DNA of 64,000 bases, taken from Pseudomonas triticicola (GTDB taxonomy: Bacteria > Pseudomonadota > Gammaproteobacteria > Pseudomonadales > Pseudomonadaceae). Under the pieces are notes generated by a model. The model did not search any database. It was given only the letters and a program-made list of their open reading frames with translations, and was not told the DNA's origin. Position 1 is the first letter of the stretch. Each line of letters starts with the position of its first letter. The position numbers and the translations under genes were made by a program. The stretch is taken from NCBI RefSeq assembly GCF_019145375.1, contig NZ_JAHSTX010000001.1, positions 2,207,001 through 2,271,000 on the forward strand, given 5' to 3'. Shown here one piece after another: positions 20,462-30,334 of the stretch.

Positions 20462-21040
20462 TCACATTTGCGCCACCGGACACGGCCCGCCGGCATCGGC
20501 CCACAGCTTGAACTGCGCAACGAAAATGTCGTGCGGCACTGGTACGGGCGCGCGCCCTGCCCCGGGATTCCAGCCCCACAGCACCAGTTTGTCTTCGCTG
20601 ACGTGTTTTAACAGAGCGGCGAAATCGCGATCGCCGTTGCTCGCGCGGTCCTTGATCATCGCGCAGAGTTTGTCCGGGGGCAGGCCGATCCAGGCCATTT
20701 TGTGCGCCGCCGGCGGCAGGCTCCAGTGTGGCGCGCCCGGCGGCGCGTGGGGGCCATAACTGGCCGGCGGATTGCTTTCGGCGTGGCAGGTGGCGCAGGG
20801 CAAACCGGCGGCACCCTTGCCGTCCATGCCGCGCACCACATTCATCGCGTGGGGGATGCCGGCGTCGAACTGCAACGGCGAATCGCCGGGAATGTGGCAG
20901 TTCTGGCAGCGCGGGCTCTGAAAGACTTTCTGCATCGTGCCAAAGGCTTTCAGAGCTTCCTGATCTTCGGCAAACAGGTCCGAGGCATAGCCGCTGAGAC
21001 CGAGCAAAACGACGGTGCCCAGCACAAGATGTCGTTTCAT
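20462..21040 (-). CDS. dihaem c-type cytochrome subunit of a molybdenum hydroxylase
   Basis: This 192-residue exported protein has a Sec signal ([20 protein letters not shown]). It has two haem-c attachment motifs, CQNCH near residue 46 and CATCH near residue 81, and several Met and His residues that could be sixth ligands. It follows the Mo subunit gene by a single base, so it is the third gene of the operon. It would carry electrons from the periplasmic hydroxylase to the respiratory chain. In nicotinate dehydrogenase-type enzymes an equivalent cytochrome is fused to the Mo subunit; here it is separate. Confidence 0.88.
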   Translation of the reverse strand: MKRHLVLGTVVLLGLSGYASDLFAEDQEALKAFGTMQKVFQSPRCQNCHIPGDSPLQFDAGIPHAMNVVRGMDGKGAAGLPCATCHAESNPPASYGPHAPPGAPHWSLPPAAHKMAWIGLPPDKLCAMIKDRASNGDRDFAALLKHVSEDKLVLWGWNPGAGRAPVPVPHDIFVAQFKLWADAGGPCPVAQM

Positions 21041-21041
21041 T

Positions 21042-23204
21042 TCACACCCCCGACAGTTGCAGTGGCAGTTCGCGCAGGCGTTGCCCGGTCAAGGCGAACA
21101 CTGCGTTGGCCACGGCCGGCGCGGTCGGTGGCACGCCGGGCTCGCCAATGCCGCCGGGTTTTTCACTGCTGGGGACGATGTGCACTTCCACCACCGGCAT
21201 TTCGTTGAGCCGCAGCACCTGATAATCGTGATAGTTGGACTGCACGACGCCGCCGTCCTTGACGGTGAGTTTGCTGTGCAACGCCATGCCGAGACCGAAG
21301 GTGATGCACGATTCCATCTGCGCGGCGATGCTCTGCGGATTCACCGCAATGCCGCAGTCCACTGCGCAGACCACCCGATGTACACGTATTGCCAGATTGT
21401 CCTGCGACACCTCCGCCACTTGCGCCACGTAGCTGCCGAACGACTCGTGCACCGCCACACCGAGGGCATGCCCGTCCGGCAACGGTGCGCCCCAGTTGGC
21501 CTTCTCCACCGCCAGATTGAGCACGCCGAGATGGCGCGGGTGCGCCTTGAGCAACGTGCGTCGGTATTCCACCGGATCCTTACCCACCGCCGTCGCCAGT
21601 TCATCGATCAGCGATTCCATGACAAAACCCGTGTGGGTGTGGCCCACCGAACGCAACCACAACACATTGATGCCGGTCTGCGGCGAATGCAGCTCGACCT
21701 GATGATGAGGCAGATCCTTGATATACGGACTGTCGGCCACACCCTCGACCGAGGTGGCATCGATGCCGTTCTTGACCATCGCTGCCTCGAGCATCGTCCC
21801 GGCCATGATCGACTGGCCGACCAGCACATGCTGCCAGCTCATCGGCAAACCATCAGCACCCAGTCCGACCTGCGCCTTGTGCAGATACATCGAGCGGTAG
21901 TAGCCGCCGCGAATGTCATCTTCGCGCGCCCACACGGTTTTCACCGGCAGGCCCGCCGCTTTCGCCACTTGCACGGCTTCGGCGACGAAATCCGAAGTCG
22001 GATTGGCGCGGCGACCGAAACCACCGCCGAGGAATTCGGTGTGAATTTCGACCTGCACGGGCGTGAGCCCGGTGATCTTGCTGGCGACCATTTGGTCCAG
22101 CGTCTGAAATTGCGTACCAGTCCAGATCTCGCATTTGCCGGCGCTGATTTTCACCGTGCAATTGAGCGGTTCCATCGGCGCGTGGGCCAGATACGGCACG
22201 CTGTATTCGACCTCGATTTTCTTCGCGGCTTTGCCGAAATTGGCCTTGGCGTCCCCCGCCTGCGTGGCGGAAGTGCCCGGCGTCGCCGCCAGTTTGCGGA
22301 AACTCTCCAGCAGTTTTTCACTGCTCATGTCGGCCAGCGCCCCGAGATCCCAGTCAACCTTGAGCGCATCACGGCCCAGCTTCGCCGCCCAGAAATGCTC
22401 GGCTACCACCGCCACGCCGCTGGGCACCTGCACCACCTTGTGCACGCCGGGAATCGCCAGCGCTGCGGCGCCTTCGAAGGATTTCACCGTGGCACCGAAC
22501 ACCGGGGCGCGGGCGACCATCGCGGTCATCAGGCCCTCGAACTGCACGTCCATGCCGAACCTGGCGCGGCCGGTAATTTTCTCCGGGGTGTCGAGGCGCT
22601 TGGTCGGTTTGCCGATGACTTTCCAGTCCTTGGCTTCCTTGAAGGTAATGGTTTTCGGATCCGGCACCGGCAGTTGCCCGGCGGCATCGGCCAGTTCGCC
22701 GTAGGTCGCACGTTGGTCCCCGGCGATGACCACGCCGGACTCAGTGCGAATCGTCGACGGCGCGACGTCGAAGCGTTTCGCTGCGGCTTCCACCAGCATC
22801 TGCCGCGCCGTCGCCCCGGCCAGTCGATAACGGTCGAATTCCATCCAGGTCGACGTCGAGCCGCCGGTGATCTGCATGCCGCCAAACGCCGGCAAGCCGT
22901 AATCCGCCGCCGAGGCTGGCGAGTGCTCAACGCGGATTTTCGACCAGTCGGCGTCCAGTTCTTCGGCGATCAGCATGGTCAGGCCGGTCCAGATGCCCTG
23001 GCCCATTTCCGAATGGCCGAGCAGCACGGTGACGCTGTTGTCCGCCGCGATGCGCAGGAACGCGTTGGGCGCGAAGGTCTTGTTCTGATTTTCTGCCGCC
23101 CGGGCAAAGCGATTGGCCCCGGGCACCACAAACGCCACCATCAAGCCGCCGCTTAACAGTGCGCTGCCCTTGAGAAACCCGCGACGCGATACGGGACTGT
23201 TCAT
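21042..23204 (-). CDS. molybdopterin-binding large subunit, isoquinoline 1-oxidoreductase beta-like (xanthine dehydrogenase family)
   Basis: This 720-residue protein has a twin-arginine signal: [20 protein letters not shown] fits S-R-R-x-F-L-K, so the folded cofactor-loaded enzyme is exported by Tat. Internal family segments include [39 protein letters not shown] (Mo-cofactor loop) and near the end [20 protein letters not shown], with the glutamate that acts as catalytic base in this family (GEPG). It would hydroxylate a heteroaromatic compound or oxidise an aldehyde in the periplasm. The order is 2Fe-2S subunit, Mo subunit, cytochrome. The true substrate is unknown; isoquinoline is only the name-giving relative. 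Confidence 0.92.
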   Translation of the reverse strand: MNSPVSRRGFLKGSALLSGGLMVAFVVPGANRFARAAENQNKTFAPNAFLRIAADNSVTVLLGHSEMGQGIWTGLTMLIAEELDADWSKIRVEHSPASAADYGLPAFGGMQITGGSTSTWMEFDRYRLAGATARQMLVEAAAKRFDVAPSTIRTESGVVIAGDQRATYGELADAAGQLPVPDPKTITFKEAKDWKVIGKPTKRLDTPEKITGRARFGMDVQFEGLMTAMVARAPVFGATVKSFEGAAALAIPGVHKVVQVPSGVAVVAEHFWAAKLGRDALKVDWDLGALADMSSEKLLESFRKLAATPGTSATQAGDAKANFGKAAKKIEVEYSVPYLAHAPMEPLNCTVKISAGKCEIWTGTQFQTLDQMVASKITGLTPVQVEIHTEFLGGGFGRRANPTSDFVAEAVQVAKAAGLPVKTVWAREDDIRGGYYRSMYLHKAQVGLGADGLPMSWQHVLVGQSIMAGTMLEAAMVKNGIDATSVEGVADSPYIKDLPHHQVELHSPQTGINVLWLRSVGHTHTGFVMESLIDELATAVGKDPVEYRRTLLKAHPRHLGVLNLAVEKANWGAPLPDGHALGVAVHESFGSYVAQVAEVSQDNLAIRVHRVVCAVDCGIAVNPQSIAAQMESCITFGLGMALHSKLTVKDGGVVQSNYHDYQVLRLNEMPVVEVHIVPSSEKPGGIGEPGVPPTAPAVANAVFALTGQRLRELPLQLSGV

Positions 23205-23226
23205 CGTTCATCTCCCAGAGAATGAC

Positions 23227-23682
23227 TCAGCCGATTTCGGCGGCGCGTTTGACCGCTGCACGAATGCGCGGATAGGTACCGCAGCGGCAGATATTGCCGG
23301 AGAGCGCTTGATCGATATCGCTGTCGGTGGGCTTGGGAATTTTCGCCAGCAATGCGGCGGCGGACATGATCTGCCCGGACTGGCAGTAACCGCACTGCAC
23401 CACGTCCAGCTCGGCCCAGGCCTGCTGCACCGGGTGCGAGCCATCACTGGACAAGCCCTCGATGGTGAGGATTTTCTGCCCGTGGGCGACGGCAGTGGCC
23501 GGAGTGATACAGGAACGTAATGGCGCGCCGTCGACGTGCACGGTGCAGGCACCGCACTGGGCCATGCCGCAACCGAACTTGGTCCCGGTCAGGTGCGCGA
23601 CATCGCGCAGAACCCAGAGCAGCGGCATGTCGGCGGGGACATCGAGCTCCTGATCCTTGCCATTGATATTAAGGGTCAGCAT
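23227..23682 (-). CDS. (2Fe-2S)-binding small subunit, isoquinoline 1-oxidoreductase alpha-like
   Basis: The 151-residue electron-transfer subunit has two 2Fe-2S clusters. The N-terminal plant-ferredoxin cluster is [18 protein letters not shown] plus a later Cys (LRSCITPA). The C-terminal four-helix cluster is [12 protein letters not shown] and [13 protein letters not shown]. It has no signal peptide, so it is presumably carried through Tat in complex with the Mo subunit, whose gene starts 22 bases downstream. As first gene of the operon it is divergent from the alpha/beta hydrolase at 23931; the 248-base gap must hold both promoters, but no clear -35/-10 pair stood out. Confidence 0.94.
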   Translation of the reverse strand: MLTLNINGKDQELDVPADMPLLWVLRDVAHLTGTKFGCGMAQCGACTVHVDGAPLRSCITPATAVAHGQKILTIEGLSSDGSHPVQQAWAELDVVQCGYCQSGQIMSAAALLAKIPKPTDSDIDQALSGNICRCGTYPRIRAAVKRAAEIG

Positions 23683-23930
23683 CGGCGGATTTCCTCAGGC
23701 TCACGGTGGTGCGAAGGGGCGTCGCTGTGGTCGCAAAAACCTACGGACGCCCGCGCTTATCCCTTTCAGCAAAGCCTAAATTGCGCTTGAAGCCAGACGT
23801 TGTGACCAGCGGTCATGCAGACCCCGGCATTGCTCCTACAGTTGATAACGGCTCGCAGTGAGTCGTCGTACCTCTGCGCAAACGGTCCGCGTACATCGCG
23901 GTTGTCCATCACAGGTCAGGAGTAACGAAT

Positions 23931-24761
23931 ATGGGCTTTGTCACCACTCAAGACGGCGTCGATATCTTCTACAAGGACTGGGGCCCGCGCGACGCGCCGG
24001 TGATCCACTTCCACCACGGCTGGCCACTGAGTTCGGATGACTGGGATGCGCAGATGCTGTTTTTCCTGGCACAGGGCTTTCGGGTGGTTGCCCATGATCG
24101 ACGCGGGCACGGGCGCTCCAGCCAGGTCTGGGACGGCCACGACATGGATCACTACGCCGACGATGTGCTGGCCGTGGTCAATCATCTGGGTACGAGCAAC
24201 GTGGTGCATGTCGGCCATTCCACCGGCGGCGGCGAAGTGATCCATTACATCGCCCGGCATGGCCAGGACAAGGTCAGCAAAGCAGTATTGATCAGCGCCG
24301 TACCACCGCTGATGGTGCAGACCGAAAGCAACCCGGGCGGTTTGCCGAAATCGGTGTTCGATGGCTTTCAAGCGCAGTTGGCGGCGAATCGCGCGCAGTT
24401 TTATCGCGATGTGCCGAGCGGGCCTTTTTATGGCTATAACCGTCCCGGCGCCGAACCGTCGGAAGGCATCATCGCTAATTGGTGGCGCCAAGGCATGATC
24501 GGCGGCGCCAAGGCTCATTACGACGGCATCGTCGCGTTTTCGCAGACTGACTTCACCGAGGACCTGAAAAAGGTCAGCGTGCCGGTGCTGGTAATGCATG
24601 GCGAGGACGACCAGATCGTGCCCTACGCCAATTCCGCGCCACTGTCGGCGAAACTGCTGCCCAACGGCACACTGAAATCGTATCCGGGCTTCCCCCATGG
24701 CATGCCAACGACGCAGGCTGAAACCATCAATGCGGATTTGTTGGCGTTTATTCGCGAGTAA
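23931..24761 (+). CDS. alpha/beta hydrolase (cofactor-free haloperoxidase/esterase type)
   Basis: The 276-residue cytoplasmic protein has all the marks of the non-haem chloroperoxidase-like hydrolases. The oxyanion region is HFHHGWPLSSDDWDAQ and the family motif AHDRRGHGRSSQVWDG. The nucleophile elbow is GHSTGGGEV (catalytic Ser), the acid GEDDQIVPY (Asp) and the base GFPHGMPTT (His). Such enzymes hydrolyse esters or lactones and show perhydrolase activity in vitro. ATG 23931 follows CAGGAGTAACGAAT. It is divergent from the molybdenum hydroxylase operon and may be unrelated to it. The natural substrate is unknown. Confidence 0.92.
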   Translation: MGFVTTQDGVDIFYKDWGPRDAPVIHFHHGWPLSSDDWDAQMLFFLAQGFRVVAHDRRGHGRSSQVWDGHDMDHYADDVLAVVNHLGTSNVVHVGHSTGGGEVIHYIARHGQDKVSKAVLISAVPPLMVQTESNPGGLPKSVFDGFQAQLAANRAQFYRDVPSGPFYGYNRPGAEPSEGIIANWWRQGMIGGAKAHYDGIVAFSQTDFTEDLKKVSVPVLVMHGEDDQIVPYANSAPLSAKLLPNGTLKSYPGFPHGMPTTQAETINADLLAFIRE

Positions 24762-24804
24762 CGGAACTGAGGGTGTACCCATAGCAGCGGATACCACAAA
24801 ACAA

Positions 24805-25036
24805 ATTGTGGGAGCGAGCCTGCTCGCGAAAGCGTTCGTTCAGCCACTTACGTATTGACTGACCCAACGCCTTCGCGAGCAGGCTCGCTCCCACAGTTGA
24901 AATTGGGTATACCCGTCAGAGACTGGTCGGCTGGAAGGCCGCCATCGCTGGCAAGCCAGCTCCCACAGGGATCAGGGTAGATCCGCTGTACACTCGTATC
25001 TCTGAGATAGCTATCGCGAGCAGGTTCGCCCCCACA
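24805..25036. repeat. REP cluster (four units)
   Basis: Units at about 24809-24830 (inverted), 24873-24894 (forward), 24943-24966 (diverged) and 25013-25036 (diverged) fill most of the gene-free stretch 24762-25071. Nothing else is seen there. The convergent hydrolase and GFA genes end on either side, so this is a shared 3' region. Confidence 0.8.
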
Positions 25037-25071
25037 GAAATCACAGGCGTGCTGAAAGTTGAATCGATCCC

Positions 25072-25464
25072 CTACCCCTCTGCCCGCCCTTTGCCTTCAC
25101 GATCACCACGGTAATGCCTGGCCAGCGGAAAATCCGGCAGCCACGATTCACGCCGCACAATCCAGCTCTCATAGGTCGGCTTCAACTGATCCGGCGCATC
25201 GAGCGCGCCGAGGTTCACCTCGACCTCATCAGCACTGCGGTTGAACACCGACGAACCACAGCGCGGACAAAAGTGCCGCCCCTGGAACTCATGGGTTTCG
25301 CCGCTGATGGTCACCGCGTCCTCAGGAAATATCGCCGAAGCATGAAACAGCGCACCATGGACCTTGCGACAGTCCAGGCAATGGCACAGCCCGACCCGGT
25401 AAGGCTCGCCAGAGGCTTGAAAACGCACATCGCCGCACAGGCATCCGCCGGTGAATGCAGTCAT
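25072..25464 (-). CDS. GFA family (glutathione-dependent formaldehyde-activating enzyme-like) protein
   Basis: The 130-residue protein has the Mss4-like zinc fold of the GFA family. The cysteine pattern is complete: GGCLCGDVRF near the start, LCHCLDCRKVHG in the middle and FCPRCGSSVFN, giving the two zinc sites. Only some family members act on S-hydroxymethylglutathione, so formaldehyde metabolism is not established. ATG 25464 starts the conserved MTAFTGGCLCG. It is divergent from the AraC gene with 167 bases between. It is not obviously linked to its neighbours. Confidence 0.9.
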   Translation of the reverse strand: MTAFTGGCLCGDVRFQASGEPYRVGLCHCLDCRKVHGALFHASAIFPEDAVTISGETHEFQGRHFCPRCGSSVFNRSADEVEVNLGALDAPDQLKPTYESWIVRRESWLPDFPLARHYRGDREGKGRAEG

Positions 25465-25631
25465 GGTTCAGCTCCATCGCGCTCGTGGTGTCACGCCCCC
25501 AGAGCCTATAACAGTCGGCGCTGCAATGCAGGCGATGTTTCAGATGAAAAAGCTTGATGTGGCGACACTGCAACGGGCATTCGCCGGCCAGAGCTAATAC
25601 ACTCAGACGCTGACCTGCCGGGACGATCACG

Positions 25632-26465
25632 ATGAAACACGCCGCTGCGAAAAACCCCGAGAAAGCCCCGCGTTTCTGGCGCGACGACGCCCTGCCCTTC
25701 ATCGAAGCGCGGGCGATCGCGGATGGGCGTGAAGTCTGCTATGCGCGGCATTCCCATGCGCATTTTTCCATCGGCGCGATCACCGCCGGGCGCAGCACCT
25801 ATGTGCATGAGCAGGCGCAGTATGAGGTGGCGGCCGGCACCGTGGTGCTGATGAATCCCGGCGATGTGCATGCCTGCAATCCGATCGATGATCAGCCTTG
25901 GTCGTACGTGATGTTGTATGTCGAAACGCCGTGGCTGACGGATTTGCAGCATCAACTGGGGTTTGCCGGGGAGCTGGAATTTCGACGGTTCTCCGACACG
26001 CATCTGACCGATGCCGAGCTGTTTGGCAAATTGATGGGGTTGTATGAGGTTTTGCTCGACGACCAAATGGAGGCGCTGGCGAAACACAGCGCGGCGGTTG
26101 AGTTTTTCAGTGATTTGCAGGGGCGCCTGAACCCGGCGGACGAGCCCGTTGCCGAGCCGAATTTCAAGCTGGAGCGCGCCGCTGATTTCATCCGTGGACA
26201 TTGCACCGAAGTGCTGAGCCTCGAGGCAATTTGCGCGGCGGCGCAACTATCGCCGTCATACCTGATTCGTGCGTTCAGGCAGCGTTACGGGATGACGCCC
26301 CATGCCTTCCTGGTCAACCAGCGCATCCAGTTCGCCCGCGAGCGTTTGCGCAGCGGCCAGTTGATTGCCGATGTCGCGCTAGAGGCTGGATTCGCCGATC
26401 AGGCGCATTTTCAGCGAGCATTCAAACAGCATCTGGCGGCGACGCCGGGGCAGTATCGCGGCTGA
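25632..26465 (+). CDS. AraC-family transcriptional regulator
   Basis: The 277-residue regulator has an N-terminal cupin-like ligand domain (HSHAHFSIGAITAGRSTYVH; VLMNPGDVHACNPIDDQPW) and a C-terminal pair of helix-turn-helix units. The first is LSLEAICAAAQLSPSYLIRA, followed by FRQRYGMTPHAFLVNQRI; the second is LIADVALEAGFADQAHFQRA and FKQHLAATPGQYRG. It probably controls the LysE-family exporter encoded convergently downstream; this pairing (AraC plus LysE) is common in Pseudomonas, but here it is inferred from proximity. ATG 25632 lies downstream of CGGGACGATCACG, a weak ribosome site. Confidence 0.92.
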   Translation: MKHAAAKNPEKAPRFWRDDALPFIEARAIADGREVCYARHSHAHFSIGAITAGRSTYVHEQAQYEVAAGTVVLMNPGDVHACNPIDDQPWSYVMLYVETPWLTDLQHQLGFAGELEFRRFSDTHLTDAELFGKLMGLYEVLLDDQMEALAKHSAAVEFFSDLQGRLNPADEPVAEPNFKLERAADFIRGHCTEVLSLEAICAAAQLSPSYLIRAFRQRYGMTPHAFLVNQRIQFARERLRSGQLIADVALEAGFADQAHFQRAFKQHLAATPGQYRG

Positions 26466-26493
26466 CTTCATACTCGAAGTTGAACTCTGAACC

Positions 26494-26586
26494 CTTGTGG
26501 GAGCGAGCCTGCTCGCGAAAGCGGTGTGTCATTCAACACTTCACTGACTGATCCACCGCATTCGCGAGCAGGCTCGCTCCCACAGG
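26494..26586. repeat. REP pair (inverted)
   Basis: Two near-perfect inverted REP units at about 26497-26517 and 26562-26585 separate the convergent AraC and LysE genes. Confidence 0.85.
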
Positions 26587-26605
26587 GGTTTGGTGGGCCT
26601 GTGAA

Positions 26606-27193
26606 TCAAGTGAACAGCAAATAAAGCGCACTCACCGCCAGCAACAACGCCATCAATCGATTGAACCAGCGCATCCCCGCCGCATGGCTCAGATATCCGC
26701 GCAAGAACGTCCCCGCATACGCCCAGCAGCCCACCGACAGATAGCAGATCACCAGATACACCGCCGCAAACTGCCAGACCAGCCGCGCCTCGCCGTCGGC
26801 GACAAACGCGCCCATGCCGGCTACGCACGCGAGCCAGGCCTTGGGGTTGAGCCATTGCATGACTGCGCCGTAGAGCATAGACGGCGCGCGGGCGGAGTCG
26901 CTGGCGTTCAACTGGCCGTCATCGCTGGCCAGTTTCCAGGCCATGAACAACAGAAACGCCACCCCGGCCCATTGCACCACCCGGGTCATGAATGGCCACA
27001 ACTGCAGAACTTCATGCAGGCCCAGGCCCATCAGCACCAGCAACAGCACAAACCCCAGCGTCGCCCCGGCCACGTGCCGCTGGCTGGCACGAAAACCGTA
27101 CTGCGCGCCTGAACTCAAGGCGACGATATTGACCGGCCCGGGGGTGATGGATGCGGCGAGGGCAAACGCCGCCATGGAAAGAATCAGACTCAT
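26606..27193 (-). CDS. LysE/RhtB-family amino-acid exporter
   Basis: The 195-residue inner-membrane protein has six predicted hydrophobic segments. The family signature is near the N-terminus: AASITPGPVNIVALSSGAQY, with the conserved PGPxN. GFVLLLVLMGLGLHEVL and QWLNPKAWLACVAGMGAFV, with the conserved NPKAW, mark the second half. Such proteins export amino acids or their derivatives by proton antiport. I chose ATG 27193, preceded by CAGGTG at a suitable distance, over an upstream in-frame start. It is convergent with the AraC gene, its probable regulator. Substrate unknown. Confidence 0.92.
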   Translation of the reverse strand: MSLILSMAAFALAASITPGPVNIVALSSGAQYGFRASQRHVAGATLGFVLLLVLMGLGLHEVLQLWPFMTRVVQWAGVAFLLFMAWKLASDDGQLNASDSARAPSMLYGAVMQWLNPKAWLACVAGMGAFVADGEARLVWQFAAVYLVICYLSVGCWAYAGTFLRGYLSHAAGMRWFNRLMALLLAVSALYLLFT

Positions 27194-27330
27194 TGCACAC
27201 CTGCTCAAACAAGGAACGAGGTGGCTACGGTAGCGAGCGGGGGATTTGCGGTATTGAAGAAAATGACCCTGAGGCTGCGAATCTTCTGAGGGAGCGGTGG
27301 GTCAGTCAGCCCAGTGTTGGCTGAGCTGAC

Positions 27331-27489
27331 GTCTTCGCGAGCAGGCTCGCTCCCACAGGGTTTTGCGTGAGACTCAAATCTCGCCCCCCCACAAGACCTG
27401 TGTTGGGGAGCCTGCTCGCGAAAGCGTTCGGTCAGTCACAACAGATTTGTCAGGACTGAAGCCATCGCGAGCAAACTCCCCCTACAGCG
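27331..27489. repeat. degenerate REP cluster
   Basis: One intact unit (about 27335-27357) and two diverged ones (about 27404-27426 and 27462-27486) occupy the 301-base gene-free stretch between the LysE gene and bphP. The remainder (27194-27330) shows nothing recognisable beyond the LysE gene's upstream region. Confidence 0.7.
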
Positions 27490-27494
27490 GCCAC

Positions 27495-29732
27495 TCAGGC
27501 CAAGCGCGGCACGGTGAAGCGGAATTCGCTGCCCTGCCCCGGCTCGCTCTCGGCGACGATCTGTCCGCCATGGGCTTCGACGATGCCTTGGGTGATGTAC
27601 AAACCCAGGCCCGTTCCGGTCGGGTTGCCTTCCTTCACCGTCCAGTAACGATCGAACACATGCGGCAAGTGCTCCTTGGGAATGCCTTCGCCACTGTCAC
27701 GCACGATAAATACAATCTCATCGCCCACCGATCTGGCGTGCACGCCGACGGTGCCCATGCGCGGGGTGAACTTGATGGCGTTGCCCACCAGGTTCGACAG
27801 CACCTGAAACAGCCGCTCAGGGTCGGCGTGGATGCGCAGGTCAGGATCGGCCTGGAAGGAAATGCTGATGTCCTTGTCATGGGCCAGAGGCGACAGCAAC
27901 GCTTGGGCCTCTTCAAAGATATGCCCGACCTCCAGCGCCTGCGGGGTGATCGAGTAGCGCCCGGCGTCGATTTTCGAGGTATCGAGCAAGTCTTCCAGCA
28001 GCGTGTTCATCCGCGCCGTGGCCTGTTGCATGGTGTCAATTGCAGTGGAGATACGCCGCGAAGTGTGCGCGCCTTCCGAGCTGAAGGCTTTCTGCATCAT
28101 GCCGCAGAGCATGGAAATCACCGTCATCGGGTTGCGCAGGTCGTGGGAAACCACCGCCACCAGATCATCGCGCGCCTGCACAGCCGCCTGCTCGCGACGT
28201 ACCTGACGGGCCAGATCGTTTTCCAGCGCCGAACGGCGCAGGTCATTGGCGGCGAACCGGTCACCGTGGCTCCACTTGGTGGAGATCCCGGCCATCTCGA
28301 CCTTCCACATCTCGAACGAGGTACGCGGACGCAAGCGCATCCCAGCGTCGGAGTTTTCCAGATCCAGCGGCTTGCGCGGGTCGCCGCTCCAGTTGATGTT
28401 TTCCTTCACTTCCGGACGGAACCACAGCACGCCGTTTTCCACCGGTTTGGGCAGGCTCATGGCGAGCACACCACTGGCCACCGACTGATACTGCGCCGCC
28501 GGCGGGTAAACGCTGGACAGGTAATGGCTGGCAAACACCGGCTCGCCGCGCGCCTGCAACCATTTGTGCAGCGCGCGAATCTCTTCCGGTTCAGGGCAGT
28601 TGCCGTAACGGTGCAATTGCTTGTCTTCGATGATCGCGATGCCGCCGGCATTGACCAGCGCCATCAGTGTTGCAGGCTGCTGGGCGAGGCCGTCGAAGAC
28701 GTTCTGCGGCGAATCGACCATCGCCTGATTGAGCCGCGCGAGCGCCTCGACCTTCTCTTCACGCTGGCGGGTCAGTTCAAGGGTTTCCATGGCACTGATC
28801 TGCAACGACAGGACCTGGCCGATGGTCTGGCAAGCCATGCGCAATTCATGCGGCACGTGCAGCGGCTGGCGGTTGCCGCAGCTGATCAGGCCCCAGAGCT
28901 TGTCGCCCTTGAGCAGGGAAATGCTCATCGACGACAGCACGCCCATGTTCTTCATGTACTGGCAGTGAATCGGCGAAACGCTGCGCAGCGTGGCGAAACT
29001 GAGGTCGAGCGGCGTCTGCGTGTCCGGGCGCAGCTTCGGCACCAGTGGCACCGGCTGATAATCGGCGTTGGGGATGATCCGCAGCCAATTGGTGCGATAC
29101 AGCTCGCGCGCCTGCTCGGGAATGTCTGAAGCCGGGAAGAACAGGCCGTTGAACACTTCCATCGACGGATCGGACGCTTCGGCGATGACCTGACCGTGGC
29201 CCTCCTCCTCGAAGCGATAGATCAGCACCCGGTCGTAACCGGTCATCGCCTGGATTTCCTTGACGCTGATGTCGTACAGGGCCTGCAGCGTGGTTGCCGC
29301 TTGCAGGCGCTGGAGCATGCGGCCCAGGTGGGTATTGACCCCGGCGACGTTGCGCGGCTGGAAATTCTTCACGTGAATTTCCAGTTCGAGAATCAGCACG
29401 CCCTGATGGCGGTGCAGCAAACCTTCGAATTCAGTGCCGTTAAGCTCGAAACGCAGGGGCGCCGCCTCGGAGAACGTCGCCTGTTGCAAGGCTTGCAGCA
29501 CTTGCGCGGTGTGTTCGGCGCCGATCAGGCTGTGCAGCGGCTGGCCGATCAAGGATTCGGGCGCGCGGGCCAGCAGGGTTTCGACGTTGGCGCTGACCTG
29601 GATGATCTGCAGCGCAGGCTCGGTCAGGGTCAGCAGCAGGCCATGGGGCTGGATCGCGCCGGGAAAGCGGATCGGCTCGTCGGCACAGTTGGCCAGCAGT
29701 TCTTCAAAGGCTTGTTGGTCTTGCGGGTTCAT
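27495..29732 (-). CDS. bphP: bacteriophytochrome sensor histidine kinase
   Basis: This red/far-red photoreceptor kinase has 745 residues. Cys16 (NCADEPIRFPGAIQPHG) is the residue that covalently binds biliverdin. The PAS domain covers about residues 20-130. The GAF domain contains the FFPASDIPEQARELY motif. The PHY domain includes the tongue motif RPRTSFEMWKVEM. The HisKA domain follows, with phospho-acceptor His530 (VVSHDLRNPM), and then an HATPase domain (NLVGNAIKFTPR; RDSGEGIPKEH; GTGLGLYI). All receptor hallmarks are intact. Its ATG overlaps the bphO stop (ATGA), so chromophore supply and receptor are coupled. No response regulator gene lies nearby; the partner must be elsewhere. Confidence 0.95.
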   Translation of the reverse strand: MNPQDQQAFEELLANCADEPIRFPGAIQPHGLLLTLTEPALQIIQVSANVETLLARAPESLIGQPLHSLIGAEHTAQVLQALQQATFSEAAPLRFELNGTEFEGLLHRHQGVLILELEIHVKNFQPRNVAGVNTHLGRMLQRLQAATTLQALYDISVKEIQAMTGYDRVLIYRFEEEGHGQVIAEASDPSMEVFNGLFFPASDIPEQARELYRTNWLRIIPNADYQPVPLVPKLRPDTQTPLDLSFATLRSVSPIHCQYMKNMGVLSSMSISLLKGDKLWGLISCGNRQPLHVPHELRMACQTIGQVLSLQISAMETLELTRQREEKVEALARLNQAMVDSPQNVFDGLAQQPATLMALVNAGGIAIIEDKQLHRYGNCPEPEEIRALHKWLQARGEPVFASHYLSSVYPPAAQYQSVASGVLAMSLPKPVENGVLWFRPEVKENINWSGDPRKPLDLENSDAGMRLRPRTSFEMWKVEMAGISTKWSHGDRFAANDLRRSALENDLARQVRREQAAVQARDDLVAVVSHDLRNPMTVISMLCGMMQKAFSSEGAHTSRRISTAIDTMQQATARMNTLLEDLLDTSKIDAGRYSITPQALEVGHIFEEAQALLSPLAHDKDISISFQADPDLRIHADPERLFQVLSNLVGNAIKFTPRMGTVGVHARSVGDEIVFIVRDSGEGIPKEHLPHVFDRYWTVKEGNPTGTGLGLYITQGIVEAHGGQIVAESEPGQGSEFRFTVPRLA

Positions 29733-30334
29733 GCCAGTACCTCCTGGCGCTCGAGCCACTGCTCGAAACAGCTGAATGTGGTTTGTGCTGCGCTGACCAC
29801 GGCCGCGCGTTCGCTGGCCGCCATGGGCCGGTTGCTCAGGTATTCGATGAACTCGCGCCAGCGCCGCCCGGTGGCCGCGCCGTAGACATCGAGGAAGGCA
29901 GCGCCATTGTCGGCGTCCAGATTCAGCCGCGCGGCGATCTCGCGACGCAGGATCTGCCCGCCGAGAGTCGCGCCTTCGAGCACGTACAAAACGCCGAGAC
30001 TGGCGGCGCTGGAGTCAATGACTGGCAGATCTTCACACAGCGGCAAATCATCAGTGGTTGCCCCCAGTGCGCGCAGGTCGGCGCGCAGGGTGTCAGCCTT
30101 CAGACGAGGCAGCAGATTGAAATCGTCCGGGATCGCGCCACTGGCGAGCAACGCCTGTTCGAGCGGCTGATAGAACCCGTAATAGGCCTGCATCAAGCGC
30201 TCGAAAGCGGGGGTATCGAGGGTGTCGGAGAAAAAAGGAAGGCGTTTTTCCAGTGCGATGTGCAGTTCGGCTGTGCCGGCCCGCAGATCTTGCAGCACCG
30301 GTGGCACATAAACCTCACGGGCCTTTGCTTGCAT
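29729..30334 (-). CDS. bphO: biliverdin-producing haem oxygenase
   Basis: BphO opens haem to biliverdin, carbon monoxide and iron, supplying the chromophore for BphP. The 201-residue helical protein has the bacterial haem-oxygenase pattern: AGTAELHIALEKRLPFF, with the proximal His, and VLYVLEGATLGGQILRREI, the Gly-rich distal helix. I chose ATG 30334 (MQAKAREVYVPPVLQDLRAG), which matches the family start; an upstream GTG at 30403 would add 23 unrelated residues. The gene overlaps bphP by four bases. A near-perfect AlgU promoter lies about 125 bases upstream. Confidence 0.93.
   Translation of the reverse strand: MQAKAREVYVPPVLQDLRAGTAELHIALEKRLPFFSDTLDTPAFERLMQAYYGFYQPLEQALLASGAIPDDFNLLPRLKADTLRADLRALGATTDDLPLCEDLPVIDSSAASLGVLYVLEGATLGGQILRREIAARLNLDADNGAAFLDVYGAATGRRWREFIEYLSNRPMAASERAAVVSAAQTTFSCFEQWLERQEVLA

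Noticed and set aside
21015..23156. 713-codon open frame on the plus strand opposite the Mo subunit gene
   Set aside because: It mirrors the minus-strand gene, whose motifs are clear; the frame is a by-product of high GC content and is full of His and Arg.
24805..25036. Spaced near-identical repeats resembling a small CRISPR array
   Set aside because: Units alternate in orientation, vary in sequence and spacing, and match the REP unit found at eight other intergenic sites; no cas gene is near.
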